This document shows, piece after piece, positions 17,624-25,955 of a stretch of DNA of 64,000 nt. Within the stretch, counting starts at the first letter, position 1. Each line of letters starts with the position of its first letter. A program made the position numbers and the translations under genes. The DNA is taken from contig JAEYZI010000079.1 of the NCBI GenBank assembly GCA_023428065.1, forward strand, positions 1-64,000, read 5' to 3'. The notes beneath the pieces are model-generated. The model saw nothing but the letters and a program-made list of their open reading frames with translations. It did no database searches and was not told the DNA's origin. The stretch is from Actinomycetes bacterium (GTDB taxonomy: Bacteria > Actinomycetota > Actinomycetes > Actinomycetales > Microbacteriaceae).

Positions 17624-20600
17624 GTGTCCAACCCCGTCACCGGAGTGACGCCCGAGGAGAACGCCTCGGGGGAGTTCGGAGCCAATGAGTGGCTCGTCGA
17701 CGAGATGTACGAGCGCTACCTCGTCGACAAGGAATCTGTCGACAAGAGCTGGTGGCCGATCCTCGAGTCGTACCGCCCCGTCGACGACCCGACGCCGACG
17801 TCGGCGATCCCCGTCGTGGCGCCCCAGGAGTCCGCCCCCGCGGCGGCCGAGCCGACGGATGCCGCCCCCGACACGGAGGCACCCAAGAGCCAGGTGGGCG
17901 GCGAGTCCCAGATCCCCGAGGTCGTGACCGAGGCCGAGAGCGCTCCACCCGCCGCGCCCGCGGAGCCCGCGCCGTCGACGACGCCCATCGCGCGCACGAC
18001 GTCGGCGCCCGCGAAGCCGCAGCCCATCCCGGCCGAGGCGCCCACGACGGCGTCGATCCCCGTCGCCGCCGCGTCGACGGAGGCCGAGGAGACCGTGACC
18101 GTGCTCAAGGGCATGGCGAAGACGCTCTCCACCAACATGGACCAGAGCCTCACGGTGCCGACCGCCACGAGCGTGCGCACGGTGCCGGCGAAGCTCATGA
18201 TCGACAACCGCATCGTCATCAACAACCACCTCCGCCGTGCGCGCGGCGGCAAGGTGTCGTTCACGCACCTCATCGCGTGGGCGATGGTGAAGACGCTCGC
18301 GGAGTTCCCGAGCCAGAACGTCTTCTACCGCGAGACGGAGGACGGCAAGCCCACCGTCGTCGCGCCCGCCCACGTGAACCTCGGCATCGCGATCGACCTG
18401 CCGAAGCCCGACGGCACGCGCTCGCTGCTCGTGCCCGGCATCAAGCGCGCCGACACCATGAACTTCGCGGAGTTCCTCGCCGCCTACGAGGACGTCGTCG
18501 CCCGCGCGCGGGCGAACAAGCTCACGGCGGCGGACTTCCAGGGCGTGACGATCTCGCTCACCAACCCCGGCGGCATCGGCACCGAGCACTCGGTGCCGCG
18601 CCTCATGCGCGGGCAGGGCTGCATCGTCGGCGCGGGGGCTCTCGAGTACCCGGCCGCCTTCCAGGGCTCCTCGCCGAAGACGCTCGTCGAGATGGGCATC
18701 GGCAAGACGATCACGCTCACGAGCACCTACGACCACCGCGTCATCCAGGGCGCGGGCTCGGGCGAGTTCCTCAAGAAGATCCACGAGCTCCTCATCGGGG
18801 AGCGCGGCTTCTACGAGGAGATCTTCGCCGCCCTGCGCATCCCCTACGACCCGATCCACTGGGCCGAGGACATCAACGTCGACCTGTCCGAGCGCATCTC
18901 GAAGACGAGCCGCGTGCAGGAGCTCATCAACTCCTTCCGCGTGCGCGGCCACCTCATGGCCGACATCGACCCGCTCGAGTACCGCCAGCGCTCCCACCCG
19001 GACCTCGACATCGCGAGCCACGGCCTCACCTTCTGGGACCTCGACCGCGAGTTCGTCACGGGCGGTTTCGGCGGCAAGCGCACGATGCTGCTGCGCGAGA
19101 TCCTGGGCGTGCTGCGCGACTCGTACTGCCGCACGGTCGGCGTCGAGTACATGCACATCCAGGACCCGGAGCAGCGCGCGTGGTTCCAGGAGCGCCTCGA
19201 GAAGCCGTACGTCAAGCCCACGCACGACGAGCAGCTGCGCGTGCTCGGCAAGCTCAACGAGGCCGAGGCGTTCGAGACGTTCCTGCAGACGAAGTACGTC
19301 GGGCAGAAGCGCTTCAGCCTCGAGGGCGGCGAGTCGACGATCGCCCTCCTCGACGAGATCCTGCAGGGCGCCGCCGAGGCGGGGCTCGACGAGGTCGCGA
19401 TCGGCATGGCCCACCGCGGTCGCCTCAACGTGCTCACCAACATCGCCGGCAAGACCTACGGCCAGGTGTTCCGCGAGTTCGAGGGAACCCAGGACCCGAA
19501 GTCGGTGCAGGGCTCGGGCGACGTCAAGTACCACCTCGGCACCGAGGGGACCTTCACCGCCATGAGCGGCAAGGAGGTGCCGGTGTACCTCGCCGCGAAC
19601 CCGTCGCACCTCGAGGCGGTCAACGGCGTGCTCGAGGGCATCGTGCGCGCGAAGCAGGACCGCACGGGCGACGGCCAGTTCGGCACCCTGCCGATCCTCG
19701 TGCACGGCGACGCGTCGATGGCCGGCCAGGGCGTCGTCGTCGAGACGCTGCAGATGTCGCAGCTGCGCGCCTACAAGACGGGCGGCACGATCCACGTCGT
19801 CATCAACAACCAGGTCGGCTTCACGACGACGCCGCAGGATGCGCGCACCTCGGTGTACTCGACGGATGTCGCCAAGACGATCCAGGCGCCCATCTTCCAC
19901 GTGAACGGCGACGACCCGGAGGCCGTGATCCGCGTCGCGGAGCACGCCTTCGCGTACCGCCAGCAGTTCAAGCGCGACGTCGTCATCGACCTCGTGTGCT
20001 ACCGCCGCCGCGGTCACAACGAGGGCGACGACCCGTCGATGACGCAGCCGCTCATGTACAACCTCATCGAGGCCAAGCGCAGCGTCCGCACGCTCTACAC
20101 GGAGGCGCTCGTCGGCCGCGGCGACATCACTCAGGAGGAGTTCGAGCAGGCGCAGGCCGATTTCCAGGACCGCCTCGAGCGCGCGTTCGCGGAGACGCAT
20201 GCCGCCCAGACCGGCTCGATCCCCGTCGTGGCGCACGACCAGAGCCCCGTCTCGGACCTCGAGCGGCCCGTCGCGCAGCAGCGCGAGGACGCCGGTGTCG
20301 GCGAGCCCGCGTCGACGGGGGTCGACCAGGGCGTCGTCGAGCTCATCGGCGATGCGCACGCCAACCCGCCCACGGGCTTCAGCGTGCACCCCAAGCTCCA
20401 GCAGCTCCTTAAGAAGCGCTTCGACATGAGTCGCGGCGGTTCGATCGACTGGGGCTTCGGCGAGCTCATCGCGCTCGGCTCGCTCCTGCTCGAGGGCACC
20501 CCGGTGCGCCTCGTCGGTCAGGACGCCCGCCGCGGCACCTTCGTGTCGCGCCACGCCGTGTTCCACGACCGCGAGAACGGCCAGGAGTGGCTGCCGCTCG

Positions 20601-21862
20601 GCAACCTGTCCGAGAACCAGGCCCGCCTGGCGATCTACGACTCGCTGCTGTCGGAGTACGCGGCCCTCGCCTTCGAGTACGGCTACTCGGTCGAGCGTCC
20701 GGACGCCCTCGTGCTGTGGGAGGCGCAGTTCGGCGACTTCGCGAACGGCGCCCAGACGGTCATCGACGAGTTCATCTCGAGCGCCGAGCAGAAGTGGGGC
20801 CAGCGTTCGGGCGTCGTCATGCTCCTCCCCCACGGATACGAGGGTCAGGGTCCGGACCACTCCTCGGCGCGCATCGAGCGCTACCTGCAGCTCGCGGCGG
20901 AGAACAACATGACGATCGCGCGTCCCTCGACGCCGGCGTCCTACTTCCACCTGCTGCGTCGCCAGGCGTACGCGCGTCCGCGTCGTCCGCTCATCGTATT
21001 CACCCCGAAGTCGATGCTGCGTCTGCGCGGCGCGACGAGCGAGGTGGCCGACTTCACGCAGGGCCGCTTCGAGCCCGTCATCGACGACGCCCGCATCCAG
21101 GACCCGTCGACGGTGAAGCGCGTGCTCCTGCACTCGGGCAAGATCCACTACGACCTGCTCGGCGAGCTCGAGAAGCGGGCCGATGGCGGCGCGTTCGCGC
21201 TCGTGCGGCTCGAGCAGTTCTACCCGCTCCCCACCGAGCAGCTCCTCGCGGTGCTCGATCGCTACCGCGACGCCGAGCTCATGTGGGTGCAGGACGAGCC
21301 GGAGAACCAGGGCGCATGGCCGTTCCTGTCGTACGAGCTCACCCCGCAGCTCGGCGGGCGTGCGCTCCGCGTCTCGTCGCGACCGGCGTCGGCCTCCCCC
21401 GCGACGGGCTCCTCGAAGCGGAGCGCCGCCGAGCAGACGACGCTCATCGCGAAGGCCCTCGAGCTCTTCGCGTGTCGGCGACGGCTACGCGTCGAGAGCC
21501 GCGAGGATCTGGGCACGCAGTTCCTCGGGCGCCTTCTCCTGGCAGGCGCGCTGCACCTTCTGGATGAGGGTCAGCCCCACGAGATGCTCGGTGGAGCAGT
21601 CCTCGCACGCGTCGAGGTGGTCCTGGATGTCCTGCAGGTCGGTCTCGGAGAGCTCGCGGTGCAGGAACTCCTCGAGCTCGGCCTTGGCCTTGTCGCATCC
21701 GCAATCGGTCATCTCGTGCTCCCGGGTGACGTGTCCGCGACGGTGTACCCACGCTCGCGGGCGTATTCGGCGAGACGCTCGCGCAGCAGGCGGCGTCCAC
21801 GGTGGAGTCGGCTCATGACGGTGCCGACGGGGGTCTTCATGATGTCGGCGATCTCCTGGTAG
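17624..21862 (+). CDS. kgd: 2-oxoglutarate decarboxylase/dehydrogenase (fused E2-E1), with stop-less 3' extension
   Basis: Carries out the 2-oxoglutarate step of the TCA cycle. Domains in order: E1 N-terminal arm (residues ~14-46, EFGANEWLVDEMYERYLVD), a Pro/Ala-rich linker (~47-150), an E2 acyltransferase core with active-site DHRVIQG (His ~371), and the TPP-binding E1 (~420-1284, AMAHRGRLNVLTNIAGK, HGDASMAGQGVV). The GTG start fits the N-terminal arm. Homologous sequence ends near 21475 (AAEQTTLIAKAL...), but no stop follows: about 129 further codons run antisense over rsrA and part of sigR to 21862. Either this is real read-through caused by a lost intergenic segment, or an assembly/indel error; the total of 1412 aa exceeds the family's usual ~1220-1280. 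Confidence 0.92.
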   Translation: MSNPVTGVTPEENASGEFGANEWLVDEMYERYLVDKESVDKSWWPILESYRPVDDPTPTSAIPVVAPQESAPAAAEPTDAAPDTEAPKSQVGGESQIPEVVTEAESAPPAAPAEPAPSTTPIARTTSAPAKPQPIPAEAPTTASIPVAAASTEAEETVTVLKGMAKTLSTNMDQSLTVPTATSVRTVPAKLMIDNRIVINNHLRRARGGKVSFTHLIAWAMVKTLAEFPSQNVFYRETEDGKPTVVAPAHVNLGIAIDLPKPDGTRSLLVPGIKRADTMNFAEFLAAYEDVVARARANKLTAADFQGVTISLTNPGGIGTEHSVPRLMRGQGCIVGAGALEYPAAFQGSSPKTLVEMGIGKTITLTSTYDHRVIQGAGSGEFLKKIHELLIGERGFYEEIFAALRIPYDPIHWAEDINVDLSERISKTSRVQELINSFRVRGHLMADIDPLEYRQRSHPDLDIASHGLTFWDLDREFVTGGFGGKRTMLLREILGVLRDSYCRTVGVEYMHIQDPEQRAWFQERLEKPYVKPTHDEQLRVLGKLNEAEAFETFLQTKYVGQKRFSLEGGESTIALLDEILQGAAEAGLDEVAIGMAHRGRLNVLTNIAGKTYGQVFREFEGTQDPKSVQGSGDVKYHLGTEGTFTAMSGKEVPVYLAANPSHLEAVNGVLEGIVRAKQDRTGDGQFGTLPILVHGDASMAGQGVVVETLQMSQLRAYKTGGTIHVVINNQVGFTTTPQDARTSVYSTDVAKTIQAPIFHVNGDDPEAVIRVAEHAFAYRQQFKRDVVIDLVCYRRRGHNEGDDPSMTQPLMYNLIEAKRSVRTLYTEALVGRGDITQEEFEQAQADFQDRLERAFAETHAAQTGSIPVVAHDQSPVSDLERPVAQQREDAGVGEPASTGVDQGVVELIGDAHANPPTGFSVHPKLQQLLKKRFDMSRGGSIDWGFGELIALGSLLLEGTPVRLVGQDARRGTFVSRHAVFHDRENGQEWLPLGNLSENQARLAIYDSLLSEYAALAFEYGYSVERPDALVLWEAQFGDFANGAQTVIDEFISSAEQKWGQRSGVVMLLPHGYEGQGPDHSSARIERYLQLAAENNMTIARPSTPASYFHLLRRQAYARPRRPLIVFTPKSMLRLRGATSEVADFTQGRFEPVIDDARIQDPSTVKRVLLHSGKIHYDLLGELEKRADGGAFALVRLEQFYPLPTEQLLAVLDRYRDAELMWVQDEPENQGAWPFLSYELTPQLGGRALRVSSRPASASPATGSSKRSAAEQTTLIAKALELFACRRRLRVESREDLGTQFLGRLLLAGALHLLDEGQPHEMLGGAVLARVEVVLDVLQVGLGELAVQELLELGLGLVASAIGHLVLPGDVSATVYPRSRAYSARRSRSRRRPRWSRLMTVPTGVFMMSAISW
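21485..21712 (-). CDS. rsrA: Zinc-binding anti-sigma factor, RsrA/RshA type
   Basis: 75 aa. Redox-sensing zinc anti-sigma factor that holds its sigma factor inactive until thiol oxidation releases zinc. The ZAS motif HLDACEDC and additional N-terminal cysteines (TDCGCDK) are visible. The ATG overlaps the sigma stop (ATGA), so both are made in proportion. The whole gene lies opposite the stop-less 3' extension of kgd. It ends only about ten bases from the last conserved codons of Kgd, with no terminator between. Confidence 0.9.
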   Translation of the reverse strand: MTDCGCDKAKAELEEFLHRELSETDLQDIQDHLDACEDCSTEHLVGLTLIQKVQRACQEKAPEELRAQILAALDA

Positions 21863-22389
21863 GAGAACCCCTCGACGTCGGCGAGGTAGACGGCGAGCCG
21901 GAAGTCCTCGGGGATCGACTGCAGTGCCTCCTTGACGTCGCTGTCGGGCAGGTGGTCGATCGCCTCCGCCTCCGCCGAGCGGGTGGTGCGCCCCTGCGTG
22001 AGCGACTCCGCGGAGCCGAGCTGCCAGTCCTCGAGGTCGTCGAGCGTGCCCTGGAAGGGGGCACGCTGATTCTTGCGATAGCTGTTGATGTAGGTGTTCG
22101 TGAGGATGCGGTAGAGCCACGCCTTGAGATTCGTACCCTGCTCGAAGCCGGCGAACGCGGCGAACGCCTTCGCGTAAGTCTCCTGCACGAGGTCGCCCGC
22201 GTCGGCGGGGTTCCGCGTCATCCGCATGGCCGCCGCGTAGAGCTGATCCATGAAGGGGATCGCCTGCTCGGCGAAGAGCCCTCGGAGCTGGTCGGGGGTG
22301 TGCTCGGAGCGCGCGCTGTCAGCCATCGGCGTCGAGTCTATGCCGGGCGCGACGACACGTCCCGCCGTCGGCAGCTCCAGTACGAGCAC
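21709..22389 (-). CDS. sigR: ECF sigma factor, SigR/SigH type (thiol stress)
   Basis: Activates thiol- and oxidative-stress genes. Region 2 is FMDQLYAAAMRMTRNPADAGDLVQETYAKAF...LKAWLYRILTNTYINSYRK; region 4 is LQSIPEDFRLAVYLADVEGFSYQEIADIMKTPVGTVMSRLHRGRRLL. The GTG at 22389 has a perfectly spaced AAGGAG and gives 226 aa with a 21-residue leader; the ATG at 22326 (MADSARSEH, 205 aa) matches typical homologue length but has no visible ribosome-binding site. A SigR-type promoter lies just upstream, so it is autoregulated. Sigma-anti-sigma divergent from aroA-rsgA is conserved in other Actinobacteria. Confidence 0.92.
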   Translation of the reverse strand: MLVLELPTAGRVVAPGIDSTPMADSARSEHTPDQLRGLFAEQAIPFMDQLYAAAMRMTRNPADAGDLVQETYAKAFAAFAGFEQGTNLKAWLYRILTNTYINSYRKNQRAPFQGTLDDLEDWQLGSAESLTQGRTTRSAEAEAIDHLPDSDVKEALQSIPEDFRLAVYLADVEGFSYQEIADIMKTPVGTVMSRLHRGRRLLRERLAEYARERGYTVADTSPGSTR

Positions 22390-22427
22390 CCCGCGCTCCT
22401 TCCCGCCCGTGGGGCATTACCCTTGTC

Positions 22428-22453
22428 AACCGATGGGTGTTCTCAGGTATTCC
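22428..22453 (-). promoter_or_regulatory. SigR-type promoter for sigR-rsrA
   Basis: On the minus strand GGAAT (22453-22449) is followed by exactly 18 bases and then GTT (22430-22428), which is the consensus for SigR/SigH of Streptomyces and Mycobacterium. Transcription would start near 22420, about 30 bases before the GTG with AAGGAG. The element overlaps the first codons of divergent aroA. Confidence 0.8.
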
Positions 22454-23878
22454 GGCCGCGACGAGGAGCTCTTCCTCCAGACCCCGGGCAAGGAGGAGGA
22501 GCCCGCGACGCTCTACGGCGTCGCCCAGGTGGCGGACGCCCCCGCCGGCCCGTGGGCGGCCCCTCGCGCGGACGCCCCCCTCGCGGCCCGCCTCACGCTT
22601 CCGGGTTCCAAGAGCCTCACGAACCGCGAGCTCGTGCTCGCCTCGCTCGCGGACGGGCCGTCGACGATCCACCGGCCCCTGCACTCGCGCGACACCTCGC
22701 TCATGGTCGAGGGCCTGCGCGGCCTCGGCGTCGGCATCGAGGAGGTGCCGGGCGACGGCGAGTTCGGGCCCGACCTGCGAGTGACCCCAGGCGAGCTGCT
22801 CGGCGGCACGATCGACGGCGGCCTCGCGGGCACGGTGCTGCGCTTCCTGCCGATCGTCGCGGCGCTCGCGCTCGGCCCCACGAGCGTCGACGGCGACCCG
22901 TACGCCCGCAAGCGCCCCATGCGCACGACGATCGACGCCCTCCGGGGCCTCGGCGTCGAGGTGAGCGACGACGGTCGCGGCACGATGCCGTTCACCGTGC
23001 ACGGCACGGGCGGCGTGCGCGGCGGCGAGCTCGCGATCGACGCCTCCGCCTCGAGCCAGTTCGTCTCGGGTCTGCTGCTCGCTGCGCCCCGCTTCGCGGA
23101 GGGCCTCGTGCTGCGCCACACGGGAGATCGCCTGCCGAGCATGCCGCACATCCGCATGACGATCGAGTGCCTCGCGGCGCGGGGCGTCGTGGTCGAGGAG
23201 CCCGAGCCGGGGACGTGGGTCGTCGCCCCCCAGCCGATCCGGGCGATCGACGTGACGATCGAGCCCGACCTGTCGAATGCGGGGCCGTTCCTCGGCGCGG
23301 CCCTGCTCGCGGGCGGCACGGTCACGATCGGCGGCTGGCCCGAGTCGACGACGCAGGTGGGCGACGAGTTCCTGCGCATCCTCCCCCGGCTCGGTGCGAC
23401 GGTCACGCGCGACGGCGACGCCGTGACGGTCGACGGGGGCGCGGGGGTTCGGGGAGGCGTCCCGCTGCGGGCCGCGGATCTCGACCTCACGATCGGCGGG
23501 GAGCTCGCCCCGACGATCGCGACGCTCCTCGCCTTCGCCGACGGCCCCAGCACGGTCTCCGGGATCGGCCACCTGCGCGGGCACGAGACCGACCGCCTCA
23601 CGGCCCTCGCGACGGAGCTCGGCCGCCTCGGCGGCGAGGTCGTCGAGCACGACGAGAGCCTCGAGGTGCATCCTCGCCCGCTCCACGGCGGCGCGTGGGA
23701 GGCCTACGCCGACCACCGCATGGCGACCTCGGGCGCTCTCGCGGGACTCGTCGTGGAGGGCGTGACGGTCGACGACATCGGCACGACCGCGAAGACGCTC
23801 CCCGAGTTCCCCGAGCTGTGGGCCCGGATGCTCGGGCGCGAGCCCGGTGCGACGCACTGGGAGACGCTCCCGCTGTGA
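22433..23878 (+). CDS. aroA: 3-phosphoshikimate 1-carboxyvinyltransferase (EPSP synthase)
   Basis: Sixth step of the shikimate pathway: adds enolpyruvyl from PEP to shikimate-3-phosphate. 481 aa from ATG 22433 (MGVLRYSG). Shikimate-3-phosphate motif PGSKSLTNREL, GTVLRFLP, the first PEP-binding region RKRPMRTT, ASASSQFVSGLL and DHRMATSGAL are all in place. The N-terminus is about 30 residues longer than in E. coli, but RYSG is shared with relatives as far as I recall. No ribosome-binding site is visible, and the start overlaps the SigR promoter on the other strand. Followed by rsgA and hisN in one unit. Confidence 0.93.
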   Translation: MGVLRYSGRDEELFLQTPGKEEEPATLYGVAQVADAPAGPWAAPRADAPLAARLTLPGSKSLTNRELVLASLADGPSTIHRPLHSRDTSLMVEGLRGLGVGIEEVPGDGEFGPDLRVTPGELLGGTIDGGLAGTVLRFLPIVAALALGPTSVDGDPYARKRPMRTTIDALRGLGVEVSDDGRGTMPFTVHGTGGVRGGELAIDASASSQFVSGLLLAAPRFAEGLVLRHTGDRLPSMPHIRMTIECLAARGVVVEEPEPGTWVVAPQPIRAIDVTIEPDLSNAGPFLGAALLAGGTVTIGGWPESTTQVGDEFLRILPRLGATVTRDGDAVTVDGGAGVRGGVPLRAADLDLTIGGELAPTIATLLAFADGPSTVSGIGHLRGHETDRLTALATELGRLGGEVVEHDESLEVHPRPLHGGAWEAYADHRMATSGALAGLVVEGVTVDDIGTTAKTLPEFPELWARMLGREPGATHWETLPL

Positions 23879-23900
23879 GGCAGGCACGGAGACGCGCACG

Positions 23901-24932
23901 GTGAGCTGGCTCGACGACGACGAGCCGGAGGGCTTCGACGCCTGGGACGAGTCCGACGTGCGCATCCGCCCCAACCCGAAGGGCAACCGCCCGCGCACGA
24001 AGGTGCGGCCGACGCACGACGATGCGGTGGAGGGGCGCGTGCTCTCGGTCGACCGGGGCCGCTACACGGTGCTCGTCGACGCGGACTCCCCCGCCGAGCA
24101 CACGGCCACGGCGACCCGGGCACGCGAGCTCCGCGACCAGGCCATCGTCACGGGCGACCGCGTCGACCTCGTGGGCGACGTCTCCGGCGACCCGGGCACG
24201 CTCGCGCGCATCGTGCGCATCCGCCCCCGCACGACGCTCCTGCGTCGTAGCGCCGACGACACGGATGCCGTGGAGCGCGTCATCGTCGCGAACGCCGACC
24301 AGCTCATGATCGTCGTCGCCGCCGCGAACCCCGAGCCGCGCCCCCGGCTCGTCGACCGCTATCTCGTCGCCGCGTACGACGCCGGGATCCAGCCGCTCAT
24401 GGTCGTCACGAAGACCGACCTCGCCGACCCCGCGCCGTTCCTCGCGAACTTCGCGGGACTCGACATCCCCGTCGTGCGAAGCGCCCAGGGGTCGTGGCCG
24501 GTCGACGAGCTCGCGCCCCTGCTCGCGGGTCACACGACGGTCGCGGTCGGCCACTCCGGGGTGGGCAAGTCGACGCTCGTCAACGAGCTCGTCCCGGGCA
24601 CGGATCGCGCCACGGGCGACGTCAACGCCGTCACGGGCCGCGGACGCCACACCTCCTCCTCGACGGTGTCGCTGCGGGTGCCGACGGGCGGCTGGATCAT
24701 CGACACCCCCGGTGTGCGGTCGTTCGGCCTCGGCCACGTCGATCCCGCGAACATCCTGCGCGGCTTCCCGGATCTCGCCGCGATCGCCGAGGACTGCCCG
24801 CGCGGGTGCACGCACCTCGCCGACGCCCCCGACTGCGCGCTCGACGAGGCCGTCGACCGCGGCGAGGCGGACCCCGCGCGCGTCGACTCCCTGCGTCGGC
24901 TCCTCGCGAGCCTCGGCGACGCGGCTCGCTAG
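23901..24932 (+). CDS. rsgA: Ribosome small-subunit-dependent GTPase A
   Basis: 343 aa circularly permuted GTPase for late 30S assembly. Domains: OB fold (residues ~45-115), then the GTPase in G4-G1-G3 order (TKTD; P-loop GHSGVGKST; DTPGVRSFG), and a zinc motif CPRGCTH...CAL at the end. Starts at GTG 23901, 22 bases after aroA; hisN begins ten bases downstream. Its position after aroA is the known actinobacterial arrangement. Confidence 0.95.
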   Translation: MSWLDDDEPEGFDAWDESDVRIRPNPKGNRPRTKVRPTHDDAVEGRVLSVDRGRYTVLVDADSPAEHTATATRARELRDQAIVTGDRVDLVGDVSGDPGTLARIVRIRPRTTLLRRSADDTDAVERVIVANADQLMIVVAAANPEPRPRLVDRYLVAAYDAGIQPLMVVTKTDLADPAPFLANFAGLDIPVVRSAQGSWPVDELAPLLAGHTTVAVGHSGVGKSTLVNELVPGTDRATGDVNAVTGRGRHTSSSTVSLRVPTGGWIIDTPGVRSFGLGHVDPANILRGFPDLAAIAEDCPRGCTHLADAPDCALDEAVDRGEADPARVDSLRRLLASLGDAAR

Positions 24933-24941
24933 GCTCGAGGA

Positions 24942-25739
24942 GTGAGCGACTCCCCCGACTTCTCCGTGGCCGACGACCTCGCGGTCGCGCTGACCCTCGC
25001 GGCCGAGGCCGACCTCATCGCGATGGACCGCTACCGTTCGCAGGACCTCGGCGTGCAGACCAAGGCCGACAAGTCGATCGTGACGGATGCCGACACGCGC
25101 GTCGAGCGCATGATTCGCGCCCATCTCGCCGACGCCCGTCCGCACGACGCCGTGCTCGGCGAGGAGTTCGGCAGCGAGGGCGAGTCGCGGCGCAAGTGGA
25201 TCGTCGACCCGATCGATGGGACGAGCAACTTCGCGCGCGGCGTGCCCATCTGGGGCTCGCTCATCGCGCTCGCCGTCGACGGGGTGCCCGTCGTGGGCGT
25301 CGCGAGCGCCCCGGCGCTCGGCCGGCGCTGGTGGGGTGCCGCCGGCCACGGCGCGTGGGTGCACGAGGAGGGGCACGAGCCGCGCCGCATCCACGTGAGC
25401 GCGGTCTCCGACCTCGCCGACGCGACCCTCAGCTACAACAACCTGCAGACGTGGGACCAGTACGGCTACCTCGACCGTCTCGTGGCGCTCTCGCGCCGCG
25501 TGGGGCGCACGCGTGCGTTCGGCGACCTGTGGTCGTACATGCTGCTCGCGGAGGGCGCGATCGACATCGCGGGCGAGTTCGACGTCAAGCCGTGGGATGT
25601 CGCCGCGCTGTGGCCCGTCATCACCGAGGCGGGCGGCCGGGTGGGGACCGTCACGGGGGGCACGGCGCTCGACGAGCCCAACGTCATCGCGACGAACGGC
25701 GTGCTGCACGAGGACGTTCTCGCGGCGCTCCGGGGGTAA
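24942..25739 (+). CDS. hisN: Histidinol-phosphatase, IMPase family
   Basis: 265 aa, inositol-monophosphatase fold, metal-dependent phosphatase for the penultimate step of histidine synthesis in Actinobacteria. Metal-ligand motifs are EEFG, DPIDGTSNFARG and DVKPWDVAAL. GTG start close to the rsgA stop. Distinction from inositol-1-phosphatase is supported by the HisN-like length and DGTSNF; a role in both reactions is possible. Confidence 0.85.
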   Translation: MSDSPDFSVADDLAVALTLAAEADLIAMDRYRSQDLGVQTKADKSIVTDADTRVERMIRAHLADARPHDAVLGEEFGSEGESRRKWIVDPIDGTSNFARGVPIWGSLIALAVDGVPVVGVASAPALGRRWWGAAGHGAWVHEEGHEPRRIHVSAVSDLADATLSYNNLQTWDQYGYLDRLVALSRRVGRTRAFGDLWSYMLLAEGAIDIAGEFDVKPWDVAALWPVITEAGGRVGTVTGGTALDEPNVIATNGVLHEDVLAALRG

Positions 25740-25827
25740 GCGTTCACGTCGTGAAGTGAATGCACGCGCCGACGGGGCACCCCGGGTGGGTGCGTCGCCA
25801 CCGAAATCCTGGGCCGTTACCGAATAG

Positions 25828-25888
25828 TTACCCAATTTCTTTCGCGCCGGGTATCTTCAACTCTTGAAGTCAGTGCACAATCGCACTG
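25828..25888 (+). promoter_or_regulatory. AT-rich promoter region with two palindromes
   Basis: A stretch far less GC-rich than its surroundings, upstream of the sugar-binding protein gene. TTACCC (25828-25833) and TATCTT (25852-25857), 18 bases apart, form a plausible promoter. Palindrome CTTCAA-CTC-TTGAAG (25855-25869) overlaps the -10 and start point; a second, CAGTGC-ACAATC-GCACTG (25871-25888), follows. Both look like operators for a repressor of the sugar importer; no regulator gene is adjacent. Confidence 0.5.
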
Positions 25889-25955
25889 CCACTGTTCAAT
25901 GCCGAGAGTGGTACTCGAGGAAGTTCCCCCTCAACACCATGAGAAAGGGAGTGAC

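Noticed and set aside
17576..21148. 1190-codon open frame opposite kgd
   Set aside because: Extremely rich in Arg, His, Glu, Val and Leu without domains; a typical mirror of a high-GC gene in the complementary strand. kgd on the other strand has clear motifs.
25899..25955. Longer N-terminus of the sugar-binding protein (start at 25899)
   Set aside because: It would put 19 polar residues ahead of the signal peptide; the GTG at 25956 has a good ribosome-binding site and a normal lipoprotein signal.
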